Program-made: the position numbers and the translations under genes
Notes under the pieces: model-generated
Databases searched by the model: none
The model's input: only the letters and a program-made list of their open reading frames with translations
Told to the model about the DNA's origin: nothing
Part shown: piece by piece, positions 40,791-49,950 of the stretch
Layout of the letters: the number at the start of each line of letters is the position of its first letter
Position numbering within the stretch: position 1 is the stretch's first letter
Source: Cesiribacter sp964504565
GTDB lineage: Bacteria; Bacteroidota; Bacteroidia; Cytophagales; Cyclobacteriaceae
Assembly: GCA_964504565.1 (NCBI GenBank)
Contig: CAZDEY010000004.1
Location: 242,398-306,397 of the forward strand
Direction of reading: 5' to 3'
Length of the DNA: 64,000 bases

Positions 40791-42626
40791 TTATATTTCC
40801 TGCATTTCGCTTTGCATAACTAAAATGTGAGCTGCCTGTGGGGTATCTAAAGCTTGCAGCCGGGCGGCAAAATCACGCTGGTTAATTTTAATTGGTACTA
40901 CCGAACCATTTATAGAAGCCTCTGCCAACTGATCTAAACTGGCGATTGCACTAAAATCTGCCCCCTGGTTTAACCCAAGATTTTGCATCTTTGTATTAAT
41001 ATGGAGCACCAAACCATTGCCATCAATAACTGCCATAGGAAAAGGGTTATCGGCAAAACCTGCCTCGTAGTACAAACTATTTTGCTTTACCTCTTCCATA
41101 TCTCGCGTCAACTGCTCTTGGGTAGCCATTAGTTCCTCGCTATTTTGTCTAAGCATTTCCTCCTGCATTTTCATAGCCTCGGTCATTTGCTGGGCTTCAG
41201 CCAGCAGGTCAGCGGTAGAATTAGCGTTCTCTACGTGATGGAGGGCCGAGGCAATACTTTCGCTGATTTTTTCCAGAAAGTCCTGCTTATAGGTTTCCAG
41301 CCTACCGAAGCTGGCTAATTCTAAAACCCCGCTTACTTTTTCGTTAAAAATTAGCGGAAAGAGTATAAGGTTGCTGGGTGTTGCTTCACCCAAGCCGGAG
41401 GTTATCTCAGTATATCCATTAGGGATTTCTTCAAGGTAAACCGGCAGTTTTTCTAAATAAACCTGACCGGCCAGGCCCTGACCCGGTTTAAGAAACTGCT
41501 CGCCGTGCTTTACCCGACCATATGCGTAAGCGGCAATGCGTTGCAGAGTTACCTCTCCGTTTTGCTCAGTAATTATATAAAGGGCACCCTGATTCACATT
41601 TATATAGCGAACCAGCTCATTTAATAAAGTTTGGCAGTATTCCTGAATATTATCAGTACTGGCTCGCAGTAGATTGCTAAATTTAGCCAGTCCGGAGGCG
41701 TTCCAGCTTCGGTGTTCTTCTTCCACTGAAACCCGTTTTAGGCTATCGCGCATTTCGGCAAGCGCAACCCCTAAATGGTTTTTCCCCTCAAATACCTGGA
41801 TGTCGGTATCAAAATTGCCTTTGCCAACTTCCTGGGCAAAAAATTGGATATTCTCTAAATTGTCAGTCAGTTTATTAAGGGCTTTAACTATTGAGTTTAG
41901 TTCATTATTGGTTTCCGGAATCTGGCCAATAAGTTTGCCTTCGCTAATTTCCAAAATTTTCAGCTTTAGCATTTTAATAATCTTCAGCACATTCACTACT
42001 ATAAAACTGCCAATAGCGGCTCCTAATACTATTGATAGTACCGTGCTGGCTGCCAAAATCCAAAAAATATTGGATTTTCGGTTTTCCGCAGAGGCATTTA
42101 GTCGAATTTCCTCGCTGTTGAGAATTTTAATAAGGCTACTAGTTAGCTGCCGGGCCTCCCGAGTAAGTTGCTGAATGTCGGCTTGTAGAGCATTGGCCTG
42201 AGGGCTTCCGGATTCCACCCGGGTTACTTCCAGGCTTTTTTCGTGCAGGCTGTTAATTCTTCTGATCAGAACCTGTAGGTCAAGCTTATTATTTTTCAGA
42301 CCATCAAAGGCTGATGTTGAACTCACTTGTTCAGCGGAATTTTTAGCAGAAGCAGCGTAGGTTGTAAGGAGTTCGCTATCCTGATTGGAAGAAATATAAG
42401 TAAGATTTTGCGCAATAAGATAAAGCTGGGTTTGGGCCGGTTTAATTTGGGAGGCTACAATTTGGCTACGCTCTACGGCCGGGTATAGTATATAAGTTGC
42501 CAAACTCATCAGAATAATAGCAAACACCCCCAGCAAGCAAAAGCCGGTAGTTATTTTACCCTGCAGGGTAGAAAACTCTAAGCGGAAGTAATAGCTTACA
42601 CCCTTACGTTTACTTTGTTTACTCAT
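40791..42626 (-). CDS. HAMP-GAF-PAS membrane sensor without an output domain (copy 2)
   Basis: 611 residues with the same plan as copy 1: TM1 (about 27-50), periplasmic helices, TM2 (about 186-212), HAMP-like region, GVALAEMRDSLKRVSVEEEHRSW linker, GAF (about 310-450, GQGLAGQVYLEKLPVYLEEIP), coiled coil (QEEMLRQNSEELMATQEQL) and a shorter C-terminal PAS-like domain. The shared MRDSLKRVS, G.GL.GQVYLE...Y..EIP and TQE blocks show duplication. The pair is co-transcribed. A third relative is at 58130. Confidence 0.75.
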   Translation of the reverse strand: MSKQSKRKGVSYYFRLEFSTLQGKITTGFCLLGVFAIILMSLATYILYPAVERSQIVASQIKPAQTQLYLIAQNLTYISSNQDSELLTTYAASAKNSAEQVSSTSAFDGLKNNKLDLQVLIRRINSLHEKSLEVTRVESGSPQANALQADIQQLTREARQLTSSLIKILNSEEIRLNASAENRKSNIFWILAASTVLSIVLGAAIGSFIVVNVLKIIKMLKLKILEISEGKLIGQIPETNNELNSIVKALNKLTDNLENIQFFAQEVGKGNFDTDIQVFEGKNHLGVALAEMRDSLKRVSVEEEHRSWNASGLAKFSNLLRASTDNIQEYCQTLLNELVRYINVNQGALYIITEQNGEVTLQRIAAYAYGRVKHGEQFLKPGQGLAGQVYLEKLPVYLEEIPNGYTEITSGLGEATPSNLILFPLIFNEKVSGVLELASFGRLETYKQDFLEKISESIASALHHVENANSTADLLAEAQQMTEAMKMQEEMLRQNSEELMATQEQLTRDMEEVKQNSLYYEAGFADNPFPMAVIDGNGLVLHINTKMQNLGLNQGADFSAIASLDQLAEASINGSVVPIKINQRDFAARLQALDTPQAAHILVMQSEMQEI

Positions 42627-42730
42627 CTTCTTCCTGTATTTGCCTGAATTAGGATAGTTTAGAATCCCAGAATACTTTCTGACAGGCTCTAAACCCTCTT
42701 TATTTTCCGGTATAATTGCTGATGAAATAA

Positions 42731-42762
42731 AAAAAGAAAAGGCTTCCCGCAGGAAGCCTTTT
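42731..42762 (-). terminator. Terminator of hppA
   Basis: The stem AAAAGGCTTCC (42737-42747) / GGAAGCCTTTT (42752-42762) has a 4-nt loop; on the - strand it is followed by a long T-run (42727-42736 region). It closes the pyrophosphatase transcript. Confidence 0.88.
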
Positions 42763-42787
42763 TAAATAAGATATGTAGTATGCAAGA

Positions 42788-45010
42788 TTATTCGGCAACT
42801 TGCACAATTTCAGCCGCTTCAGTTGATTGAGTGGGTTGCTCAATTTTAACGTCCATCCGGTCCATATCCTGAGCTTCGTGATCGATTTCTGAAATATGCG
42901 GAGCAATAATTAACGCTACAATAGACATTAATTTAATCAGGATGTTCATAGATGGGCCAGAGGTATCTTTAAAAGGGTCACCTACGGTATCGCCGGTTAC
43001 GGAAGCTTTGTGCGGCTCGGAGCCTTTATATTCCATAGTGCCTTGCACCATTACGCCTTTTTCGAAGCTCTTTTTGGCATTATCCCAAGCGCCGCCGGCG
43101 TTGTTCTGGAACATACCCATTAGTACGCCACTAACAGTTACGCCCGCTAATAAGCCACCTAAAATTTCGGGAGAAGAAGCAGTTTCAAATACTCCTTTAA
43201 AGCCAAAACCTACCGCAACCGGAACCAATAGCGCAATGGCTCCTGGTAGTATCATTTCGCGAATGGAGGCTTTGGTTGAAATTTCCACACACTTCTCATA
43301 TTCGGGCTTAGCCTTGTATTCCATAATACCCGGAATTTCGCGGAACTGGCGACGAACCTCGTTCACCATATCCATAGCCGCGCGACCTACCGCTGCAATG
43401 GCTAATGAAGAAAAGATAAACGGAATCATGGCGCCTACAAACAGGGCACCTAATACCGGGGCTTTAAAGATATCAATAGAATCAATACCGGAAATACCTA
43501 CGAAAGCCGCAAATAGGGCCAGGGCAGTAAGGGCAGCCGAGGCAATAGCGAAACCTTTACCCGTAGCAGCAGTGGTATTACCAACTGCATCCAGAATATC
43601 GGTACGGCCCCTTACTTCTTCCGGGAGGCCGCTCATTTCGGCAATACCACCGGCGTTATCGGCAATAGGACCGAATGCATCAATAGCTAACTGCATAGCT
43701 GTAGTAGCCATCATGCCGGCAGCGGCTATAGCTACACCATAAAGACCGGCGAAGGCGTACGATATGATTATACCCGCCGCAAGTACTATAGTAGGCAGTA
43801 CAGTAGATTCCATACCAATTGAAAGGCCACCGATGATATTTGTCGCGTGACCAGTACTGGACTGCTGCACAATGCTATCTACCGGACGTTTGCCCATAGC
43901 GGTGTAGTATTCAGTTATAATACTCATTAAGGCGCCTACCACTAAGCCTACCACAATAGCCCAAAATACATCCAGGTTGGTAAATTCAACGCCGCGAATT
44001 GCCAGGTTAGTTGGTAGCACCCACATTACCAGAAAGTAAGATACCACGCCGGTAATTACTATAGATGACCAGTTGCCTAAGTTTAGCGCATTCTGAACAT
44101 TGCCATTATCGTTGCTTATACGAACAAACAGTGTACCTATAATTGAAAATAATATGCCTAACCCGGCAATAAGCATAGGTAACAGAACCGGACCAATACC
44201 ACCAAACTGATCAACCGAAACAATTTCGCGACCCAGTACCATAGTAGCCAAAATTGTAGCTACGTAAGAACCAAAAAGGTCGGCTCCCATACCGGCTACG
44301 TCGCCTACGTTATCGCCTACATTATCGGCAATGGTGGCCGGATTACGCGGGTCATCTTCCGGAATACCAGCCTCTACTTTACCTACTAAGTCAGCGCCTA
44401 CGTCGGCCGCTTTGGTGTAAATACCGCCACCTACGCGGGCGAATAGGGCAATACTTTCTGCACCTAGCGAGAAGCCGGCTAGCACTTCCAGGGCTTTTTC
44501 CATAGCCAGGCCGTTCACATCGCCGCCGGTATTAATTACATATAACTGATAGAATACAATAAATAACGAACCAAGACCTAATACGGCCAAGCCGGCAACA
44601 CCAAGGCCCATTACGGTGCCTCCAGTAAAGCTAACTTTAAGTGCGTGAGCAAGGCTGGTTCGAGCCGCTTGGGTAGTACGAACGTTAGCTTTGGTGGCGA
44701 TATTCATACCAATATAGCCGGCAACCGCCGAAAATACGGCTCCTATAAGAAAGGATACGGCAATTATTGGGCTGCTGTTATCAACTAAAGTACCCGACCA
44801 GGCTAGTAAAATAGCGGCCACTATGGCAAAGTAAGTTAGTACCTTCCATTCTGCCTTTAAAAATGCCATTGCCCCATTGGCAATGTGGCCGGCCAGCTCC
44901 TGCATATTGGCATCTCCGGCGTCTTGTTTGCTTACCCAGGCCGATTTAACCGCCATAACCAGTAAGCCGATAATCCCTAATGCGGGAACCGCGTAAATAA
45001 TATACTCCAT
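42788..45010 (-). CDS. hppA: K+-dependent membrane-bound ion-pumping pyrophosphatase
   Basis: 740 residues, about 16 membrane helices. Pyrophosphate-binding loops KAADVGADLVGKVEAGIPEDDPRN and DNVGDNVGDVAGMGADLFGSY are intact. GNTTAATGKG carries Ala where K+-independent enzymes have Lys, so it belongs to the K+-dependent class. It couples pyrophosphate hydrolysis to H+ and/or Na+ export; the ion cannot be fixed by eye. The C-terminal 40 residues (QDMDRMDVKIEQPTQSTEA...) are a polar extension beyond the usual family end. Confidence 0.94.
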   Translation of the reverse strand: MEYIIYAVPALGIIGLLVMAVKSAWVSKQDAGDANMQELAGHIANGAMAFLKAEWKVLTYFAIVAAILLAWSGTLVDNSSPIIAVSFLIGAVFSAVAGYIGMNIATKANVRTTQAARTSLAHALKVSFTGGTVMGLGVAGLAVLGLGSLFIVFYQLYVINTGGDVNGLAMEKALEVLAGFSLGAESIALFARVGGGIYTKAADVGADLVGKVEAGIPEDDPRNPATIADNVGDNVGDVAGMGADLFGSYVATILATMVLGREIVSVDQFGGIGPVLLPMLIAGLGILFSIIGTLFVRISNDNGNVQNALNLGNWSSIVITGVVSYFLVMWVLPTNLAIRGVEFTNLDVFWAIVVGLVVGALMSIITEYYTAMGKRPVDSIVQQSSTGHATNIIGGLSIGMESTVLPTIVLAAGIIISYAFAGLYGVAIAAAGMMATTAMQLAIDAFGPIADNAGGIAEMSGLPEEVRGRTDILDAVGNTTAATGKGFAIASAALTALALFAAFVGISGIDSIDIFKAPVLGALFVGAMIPFIFSSLAIAAVGRAAMDMVNEVRRQFREIPGIMEYKAKPEYEKCVEISTKASIREMILPGAIALLVPVAVGFGFKGVFETASSPEILGGLLAGVTVSGVLMGMFQNNAGGAWDNAKKSFEKGVMVQGTMEYKGSEPHKASVTGDTVGDPFKDTSGPSMNILIKLMSIVALIIAPHISEIDHEAQDMDRMDVKIEQPTQSTEAAEIVQVAE

Positions 45011-45113
45011 AAATAAACGTGATAGGTTCGTTTAAAGCGGCACAAATATAGGGAAATATCCTTGTGGCAGAAAATTAATTAGTAGAACCTACCGTTTAGG
45101 CTATACTTTGTAG

Positions 45114-46148
45114 TTATGCAGCTTCAGAATCCTGCATTTCGTCCTGATCGGCAGCCTCGTTAATTTCGCTCAATTCGCCGGTATACAGGGTTTGGGCTTC
45201 GTGCGCATCGAAGCCTTGTTCTTGCAGCCAGCGGCTATAGGCGGCCGTGTATCCGTGGGTAACCAGAATTTTCTCGGCCCCGGTTTGGGCTATTGCCCAA
45301 TTCAATCCATCCCAGTCGGCGTGGTCGCTCAGTACAAATCCCCGGTCAACCGCCCGGCGGCGGCGGGTTCCGCGCAGGTTCATCCAGCCGCTGGCTATTC
45401 CGGTGCTCAGGGGTTTGAAGCGGCGCATCCAGGGGGTATTCAGCGCGGAAGGCGGAGCCACAATTAAACTGCCGGGGAATAAGGATTTGGGGGTTTCGCG
45501 GGTTATGCGCTGGGTAGGGGGTAGTTGTAGGCCATCCCGACGCAGGGCTTCGGTTACGTTATGCACCGCCCCGTGCAGCAAAATCGGCCCTATTTCCGGG
45601 TTAACGTTGGCAATAATGCGTTGGGCTTTTCCTAATGAGTAGCCGCACAACAAACTGGCTTTCCCTTCCTCCTTATTCTTCTGCCACCATTCATTTACAT
45701 CTTTGAAGATATCGGCCTGGGGTTCCCACCTGAATATAGGAAGACCAAAGGTGCTTTCCGTAATAAAAGCGTGGCACTTTACCGGCTCAAAGGGTACGCA
45801 GGTTTTTTCAGGTTCGGTTTTATAATCGCCGCTGGCTACCCACACCTCACCTTTATATTCCAACCTAATTTGAGCCGAACCCGTAATGTGTCCAGCCGGA
45901 TGATATGATACAGTTACTCCGTTTATAAGCAGTTTCTCGCCGTACTTTACCGTCTGCAATGAAATATCTTCCCCTAAGCGCAAGCGCATTACACTAGCCG
46001 AATCCTGATGCGCCAGATAGTGCTTCATTCCCCAGCGGCTATGATCGCCATGCGCGTGGGTTATCAGGGCCCGATCTACCGGTTTCCAGGGATCTATATA
46101 AAATTTGCCCTGCGGGCAGTATATTCCGTAATCATCAATTTCAAGCAT
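45114..46148 (-). CDS. Ligase-associated DNA-damage-response exonuclease (MBL/beta-CASP)
   Basis: 344 residues. Metallo-beta-lactamase fold with THAHGDHSRWG (HxHxDH metal site), ITGSAQIRLEYKGEVWVASGDYK, a beta-CASP insert and the C-terminal LSDHADWDGL and VTHGY motifs. It resembles mRNA 3'-end-processing/SNM1-like nucleases and belongs to the four-member ligase-associated repair set. It is separated from the ligase by hppA and the sensor pair. The last 20 residues are an acidic tail. Confidence 0.9.
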   Translation of the reverse strand: MLEIDDYGIYCPQGKFYIDPWKPVDRALITHAHGDHSRWGMKHYLAHQDSASVMRLRLGEDISLQTVKYGEKLLINGVTVSYHPAGHITGSAQIRLEYKGEVWVASGDYKTEPEKTCVPFEPVKCHAFITESTFGLPIFRWEPQADIFKDVNEWWQKNKEEGKASLLCGYSLGKAQRIIANVNPEIGPILLHGAVHNVTEALRRDGLQLPPTQRITRETPKSLFPGSLIVAPPSALNTPWMRRFKPLSTGIASGWMNLRGTRRRRAVDRGFVLSDHADWDGLNWAIAQTGAEKILVTHGYTAAYSRWLQEQGFDAHEAQTLYTGELSEINEAADQDEMQDSEAA

Positions 46149-46172
46149 ACATTAGGTAATTATTTGATGTGC

Positions 46173-46193
46173 TAATTTGAAAATTTGAGAATT
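46173..46193. repeat. AATTTGAAAATTTG repeat copy
   Basis: Shares TAATTTGAAAATTTG with the repeats flanking the four-helix-bundle gene at 26693 and 27103. It lies between the exonuclease and SDR genes. Confidence 0.6.
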
Positions 46194-46231
46194 AGGGAAT
46201 TCCTATTACGGCCTTTACAATTCCACACGGT

Positions 46232-46260
46232 AATTCGTAATTTAAAATTCGTAATTAATT
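46232..46260. repeat. Dispersed AT-rich repeat (AATTCGTAATTTAAAATTCG), copy A
   Basis: A near-identical inverted copy is at 49550-49583. Internally it repeats AATTCGTAATT. It touches the stop codon of the SDR gene (46259). Repeats of this style are common in Bacteroidota intergenic regions. Confidence 0.7.
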
Positions 46261-46960
46261 AAAGTGGTTTTATGCTGCTCATACCGCCGTCAAGGTGTAA
46301 TACCTGGCCGGTGAGCCAACTGCTTTCTTCGCTTAGCAGATACTTAGCCGCGTGGGCTATATCTTCGGGTTGGCCGTAGCGGCCTAGGGGGTGACGCTGA
46401 TTAGAGGCTTTCTTTTTTTCTTCCGAACTTAATAACTGACTAGCTAATGGAGTATCGGTGAGGCTGGGTGCAATTACGTTTACCCTAATATGCTGAGTGG
46501 CCCACTCCGCCGCCAAACTGCGGGCTAAGCCTTCCACTGCTCCTTTAGCCATAGCTACCGAAGCGTGGTAACTCATACCCATTTGAACGGCCACGGTACT
46601 AAACAATACTACCGACGCGCCTTTTGAAGCACGAAGTGGTTTATAGCAGGCTTGCAGGACTTTTACCGCACCCAGGGCATTTAGCTCAAAATCTTCCTGA
46701 AAATGATTGGCTTTAAGCGCGTTAAAGGGCTTTAAGTTAATGCTGCCAGGGCAGTACACTAAACCATCCAGACTATCGGGTAGTTGGAGGTTGGAGAAGT
46801 CCTTTTCGGTTACATCTAAAGTTTGGTGAGTAAGGCCGCTGATATTCGGCTCAGATCGGCTAAAACTGTACACTTGCGCCCCGGCCTGGCTCAACTGACG
46901 GGCTAAGGCCAAACCTATACCGGAACTGGCTCCAAAAATCGCTATTTTCTTATTATCCAT
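46259..46960 (-). CDS. SDR-family oxidoreductase with atypical active site
   Basis: 233 residues. Rossmann motif GASSGIGLAL, YCPGSINLKP in place of NNAG, and NVIAPSLTDTPLA after the active site. The usual catalytic YxxxK is not present in canonical form: the segment reads YHASVAMAKGAV, keeping the Lys but with Val four residues before it. That variant is seen in a sub-group of SDRs. The substrate is unknown. Confidence 0.85.
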   Translation of the reverse strand: MDNKKIAIFGASSGIGLALARQLSQAGAQVYSFSRSEPNISGLTHQTLDVTEKDFSNLQLPDSLDGLVYCPGSINLKPFNALKANHFQEDFELNALGAVKVLQACYKPLRASKGASVVLFSTVAVQMGMSYHASVAMAKGAVEGLARSLAAEWATQHIRVNVIAPSLTDTPLASQLLSSEEKKKASNQRHPLGRYGQPEDIAHAAKYLLSEESSWLTGQVLHLDGGMSSIKPL

Positions 46961-47015
46961 TTTGCTACTGGTCTATAGGCTCAAACCAGAAGCACCGAAC
47001 AAGGTTTACAAATAT

Positions 47016-47462
47016 TTAAGTGTTTACTTTGTCGGCAATAGCATCGCTAAGGTTTGGGTAGTACTGAATTGTAATCTGGTTTAGGTAAGCCGTGTCCATA
47101 CGGTTCTTAACCAGCTCGAAGCCAGACCTTACCGCTGATTTGAATAGTTCATCTTTAGGTAATATTTTACGGTGATCATCTACTCCGTATTTTTCTAATT
47201 GCTGAGGCTTCCAGAACTTATAGTACCAGATTAGGCTGGGTTGGTGAAATATTAACAGGCTGCGTTTATCAAAAATGCAGGTTTTTAGTCTGTACCTGGC
47301 AATAGCTTCGCTGGCACTATTAAACGTGTCTTTAAAATCGCTTCCGGAAATAAAGGGTGCGTGTGACTGAATTACAATTTGCTTACTCTCCGGACTAACG
47401 AAAATACTAGCCTGGCTGGATTGACTATAAACAATGTAGCTATCAGGTAGAGTTTCGTTCAT
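47016..47462 (-). CDS. Hypothetical protein next to folE
   Basis: 148 residues, soluble, mixed alpha/beta (IVYSQSSQASIFVSPESKQIVIQSHAPF..., AIARYRLKTCIFDKRSLLIF, ending NQITIQYYPNLSDAIADKV). The alternating pattern and length recall STAS/SpoIIAA-like single-domain proteins of Bacteroidota, but this is not certain. It is 2 nt downstream of folE and probably co-transcribed. Confidence 0.6.
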   Translation of the reverse strand: MNETLPDSYIVYSQSSQASIFVSPESKQIVIQSHAPFISGSDFKDTFNSASEAIARYRLKTCIFDKRSLLIFHQPSLIWYYKFWKPQQLEKYGVDDHRKILPKDELFKSAVRSGFELVKNRMDTAYLNQITIQYYPNLSDAIADKVNT

Positions 47463-47464
47463 TG

Positions 47465-48154
47465 CTAATTAAGGTATTTAAGAAATTCTTGTTTGGTGCC
47501 TTCTTCCTGAAACTTGCCTAAAAATTGGCTGGTTACGGTGCGGCTGTTTATATCCTGAATACCCCGCATTTGTACGCAAAGGTGCGCTGCATCCACCACT
47601 ACCGCTACGTGCTCAGTCCGGAGAGCATCTGTTAATGCCTCGGCAATTTGTACGGTCATGCGTTCCTGAACCTGCGGGCGCTTGGCAAAATGCTGTACAA
47701 TACGGTTTATTTTAGAAAGGCCGATAACCTTACCGGTGCTAATATAGGCTACGTGCGCTTTACCAATTATAGGTACAAAATGATGCTCACAACTGCTGTG
47801 AAAAGTTATATCGCGTTCAACCAGCATTTGGTTGTATTGGTAACGGTTCTCGAACAGCCGTGCCTCAGGCATATTTTTAGGGTTGAGGCCGCTGAAGATC
47901 TCGTTTACGTACATTTTGGCTACCCGCTGAGGCGTACCCTTCAGGCTATCATCCGAAAGGTCGAGGCCCAAAATGTGCATAATTTCTTTGAAGTGCTTGG
48001 CTATCAGCTCAATCTTAATCTCATCATCCAATTCAAAGGCATCGGGCCGTAGCGGAGTTTCCGATGAACCAGCAACATGATCGTCACCCATTTCTTCAAA
48101 CATATTCGTATTTTTTTCAGACTGGGAATTCAACTCGGTTTCGTTCAGTTTCAT
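47465..48154 (-). CDS. folE: GTP cyclohydrolase I
   Basis: 229 residues as given; an internal ATG at 48101-48103 would avoid the 38-nt overlap with queD and gives a 212-residue protein. Family motifs: HSSCEHHFVPIIGKAHVAYI (zinc Cys and His), GLSKINRIVQHFAKRPQVQERMT and AHLCVQMRGI (third zinc ligand). It makes 7,8-dihydroneopterin triphosphate, feeding folate and, with QueD, 7-deazaguanine synthesis. It is co-transcribed with queD. Confidence 0.95.
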   Translation of the reverse strand: MKLNETELNSQSEKNTNMFEEMGDDHVAGSSETPLRPDAFELDDEIKIELIAKHFKEIMHILGLDLSDDSLKGTPQRVAKMYVNEIFSGLNPKNMPEARLFENRYQYNQMLVERDITFHSSCEHHFVPIIGKAHVAYISTGKVIGLSKINRIVQHFAKRPQVQERMTVQIAEALTDALRTEHVAVVVDAAHLCVQMRGIQDINSRTVTSQFLGKFQEEGTKQEFLKYLN

Positions 48155-48524
48155 ACAGCGTTATCTTAATATCGAAATGGGATTCTATTTCCGGACGTAG
48201 CAGCTGGTATATAACTACTGCAATATTTTCGGCGGTGGGGTTCAGGCTGGCAAATTCCTGGGTATCCAAATTAAGATTGCGGTGGTCAAAACGCTTAAGT
48301 ACCTTATCCCGAATCAGGTCGCTCAGCTTTTTCATATCGTAAACGTAGCCGGTAGCCGGGTTTATTTCACCGGTTAGCTTAACGTATAGCTCATAATTAT
48401 GACCGTGATAGTTAGGATTGGCGCATTTACCAAAGTATTCCGTGTTCTGCTCATCGGTCCACTCGGGGTTAGCCAAGCGATGGGCAGCGTTAAAATGTTC
48501 CTTTCTAATTATTGAAGCCTTCAT
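48117..48524 (-). CDS. queD: 6-carboxytetrahydropterin synthase / 6-pyruvoyl-tetrahydropterin synthase family
   Basis: 135 residues. Zinc ligands in FNAAHRL and NYHGHNYEL, with Cys in FGKCANPNYHGHNY as the catalytic nucleophile typical of QueD. It converts dihydroneopterin triphosphate to 6-carboxytetrahydropterin for queuosine precursor synthesis. It precedes folE, whose product is its substrate. PTPS-type activity cannot be excluded from sequence alone. Confidence 0.88.
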   Translation of the reverse strand: MKASIIRKEHFNAAHRLANPEWTDEQNTEYFGKCANPNYHGHNYELYVKLTGEINPATGYVYDMKKLSDLIRDKVLKRFDHRNLNLDTQEFASLNPTAENIAVVIYQLLRPEIESHFDIKITLYETERNRVEFPV

Positions 48525-48743
48525 ATCTGATTTTTCCTAAAAGCAAGAACTGCTAATTTAGCCCACAGTTCAGAATAAATGATTATTACCTTAAAAGAGT
48601 ATATTTGGAACCGCTTGTACCCGTCGGCTACCACCTGTCATATACTTTAAAGATTTTTGGGCGTGGCTGTAATTTTTTACCCTCAAACTGCATCATAATA
48701 GTAGAAAACAATAAAAACCCTTTACTATTAAATACTACCTATT

Positions 48744-49076
48744 ATGAAAAATGTCCTTATCATCGCCGCACTGTTTGCCATGCCGTTTGCCACTGCCAAC
48801 GCAGGCGTAGAACCTGATAGCTTACCGGTAACATCATCGGGCACAGATCCGGCACCCACCACTGCCCCGGCCACCGACCAGCTATTTCTAGATAATCCGG
48901 AGCTATTTCAGAACCGCCTGTACTTTCACGTGTACGACCACAACGATAATGAAGTGTTGAGCCGGGAACATAGCACCGACAGCCTACATCAGGACGCTGA
49001 ATTACTAGCCGTACTGAAAAGAAGTAAATTACTGGTTAAAACTGATAACCACTACTTCTTTTACCTAAATGACTAA
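48744..49076 (+). CDS. Small secreted hypothetical protein
   Basis: 110 residues with a signal peptide (MKNVLIIAALFAMPFATANA), a Thr/Pro/Ser-rich linker (TSSGTDPAPTTAPATDQ) and a small domain (RLYFHVYDHNDNEVLSRE...). No family is recognised. It is a single gene closed by a bidirectional terminator at 49076. Confidence 0.7.
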   Translation: MKNVLIIAALFAMPFATANAGVEPDSLPVTSSGTDPAPTTAPATDQLFLDNPELFQNRLYFHVYDHNDNEVLSREHSTDSLHQDAELLAVLKRSKLLVKTDNHYFFYLND

Positions 49077-49106
49077 AAAAAAGGAGAGGGTTAACCTCTC
49101 CTTTTT
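49076..49106. terminator. Bidirectional terminator
   Basis: GGAGAGG (49083-49089) / CCTCTCC (49095-49101) with an A-run before and a T-run after. It lies between the convergent secreted-protein and bacilliredoxin genes. Confidence 0.87.
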
Positions 49107-49129
49107 AAGAATGAGGTTATAAAGTTAGA

Positions 49130-49546
49130 CTAGCAATACTCGTCGAACACCTGAACCAAGTGGTTAGCAATCATTTCGGCAGTACGGCCTTCAATATGGT
49201 GGCGCTCTACAAAATGAACCAATTCTCCGTCTTTAAACAGGGCAATGGCTGGCGAAGAGGGCGGGTACGGCATTGTGTACTCGCGAGCCTTAGCAACCGC
49301 TTCTTTATCTACGCCGGCAAATACGGTAGCCAAATGCGTAGGCTTCTTGCTGCTGCCAGATACGGCCATTTTAACCCCCGGACGAGCCGAACCGGCGGCA
49401 CAACCGCATACTGAATTTATTACCAGGAGGGTAGTTCCGCTCTGGTCGTCGAGGTAGTTTTCAACTTCGTTAGCAGTTTTTAACTCTTCGAAACCGGCCT
49501 GCGTTAAATCGCCCCGCATGGGCGCTACTAAATGTTCAGGATACAT
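49130..49546 (-). CDS. BrxA/BrxB-family bacilliredoxin
   Basis: 138 residues, thioredoxin-like fold: VINSVCGCAAGSARPG with the CGC active site (Cys47-Gly-Cys49), PYPPSSPAIALFKDGELVHFVERHHIEGR. Bacilliredoxins remove bacillithiol from proteins in bacillithiol-making bacteria, which include many Bacteroidota. It is followed downstream by the convergent terminator and lies upstream of an AT-rich dispersed repeat, near the SUF operon but probably transcribed apart. Confidence 0.9.
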   Translation of the reverse strand: MYPEHLVAPMRGDLTQAGFEELKTANEVENYLDDQSGTTLLVINSVCGCAAGSARPGVKMAVSGSSKKPTHLATVFAGVDKEAVAKAREYTMPYPPSSPAIALFKDGELVHFVERHHIEGRTAEMIANHLVQVFDEYC

Positions 49547-49549
49547 ATT

Positions 49550-49583
49550 TTAATTACGAATTTTAAATTACGAATTACGAATT
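49550..49583. repeat. Dispersed AT-rich repeat, copy B (inverted relative to 46232)
   Basis: TTAATTACGAATTTTAAATT followed by further ACGAATT units matches the reverse complement of 46232-46260 over about 27 bases. The adjoining stretch up to 49625 (TACCAGGAACTAGGCACCAA) is also of dispersed-repeat type. It marks the boundary between the bacilliredoxin gene and the SUF operon end. Confidence 0.7.
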
Positions 49584-49625
49584 GATTTTTGACTAAGTAC
49601 CAGGAACTAGGCACCAAGCACCAAA

Positions 49626-49943
49626 CTACATAAAACCTAGTTCTAGTTTGGCGGCTTCGCTCATCATTTCCTGGCTGTAGGGTGGGTCAAAGGTTACTTC
49701 TACCTTAACCTCATTAATGCCTTCAATGCGTTTAATTTCTTCTTCAACCTCGCTGGGTATTTGTTCGGCACTGGGGCAAGCGGGCGAGGTTAGCGTCATT
49801 TGAACGTATACGTTGTTTACTGGGTATACATTAATTTCGTAAATCAGGCCAAGTTCGTATACATCTACCGGGATTTCGGGGTCGTATACCTGCTTAATTG
49901 CCTCGACTACTTTATCGCGCAAATTGGTGGTATTTTCGCTCAT
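49626..49943 (-). CDS. SUF-associated DUF59/MIP18-family protein (SufT-like)
   Basis: 105 residues. DUF59 fold: VVEAIKQVYDPEIPVDVYELGLIYEI, MTLTSPACPSAEQIPSEVE with the conserved Cys, and VEVTFDPPYSQEMMSE. It helps iron-sulfur cluster maturation or transfer. It is the last gene of the leftward SUF operon, 7 nt after sufE. Confidence 0.9.
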   Translation of the reverse strand: MSENTTNLRDKVVEAIKQVYDPEIPVDVYELGLIYEINVYPVNNVYVQMTLTSPACPSAEQIPSEVEEEIKRIEGINEVKVEVTFDPPYSQEMMSEAAKLELGFM

Positions 49944-49950
49944 ACTATTA

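Noticed and set aside
42942..43742. 266-codon frame antisense to hppA
   Set aside because: It is a complementary-strand shadow of the strongly conserved pyrophosphatase gene and is rich in Pro/Ala/Thr without domain-like order.
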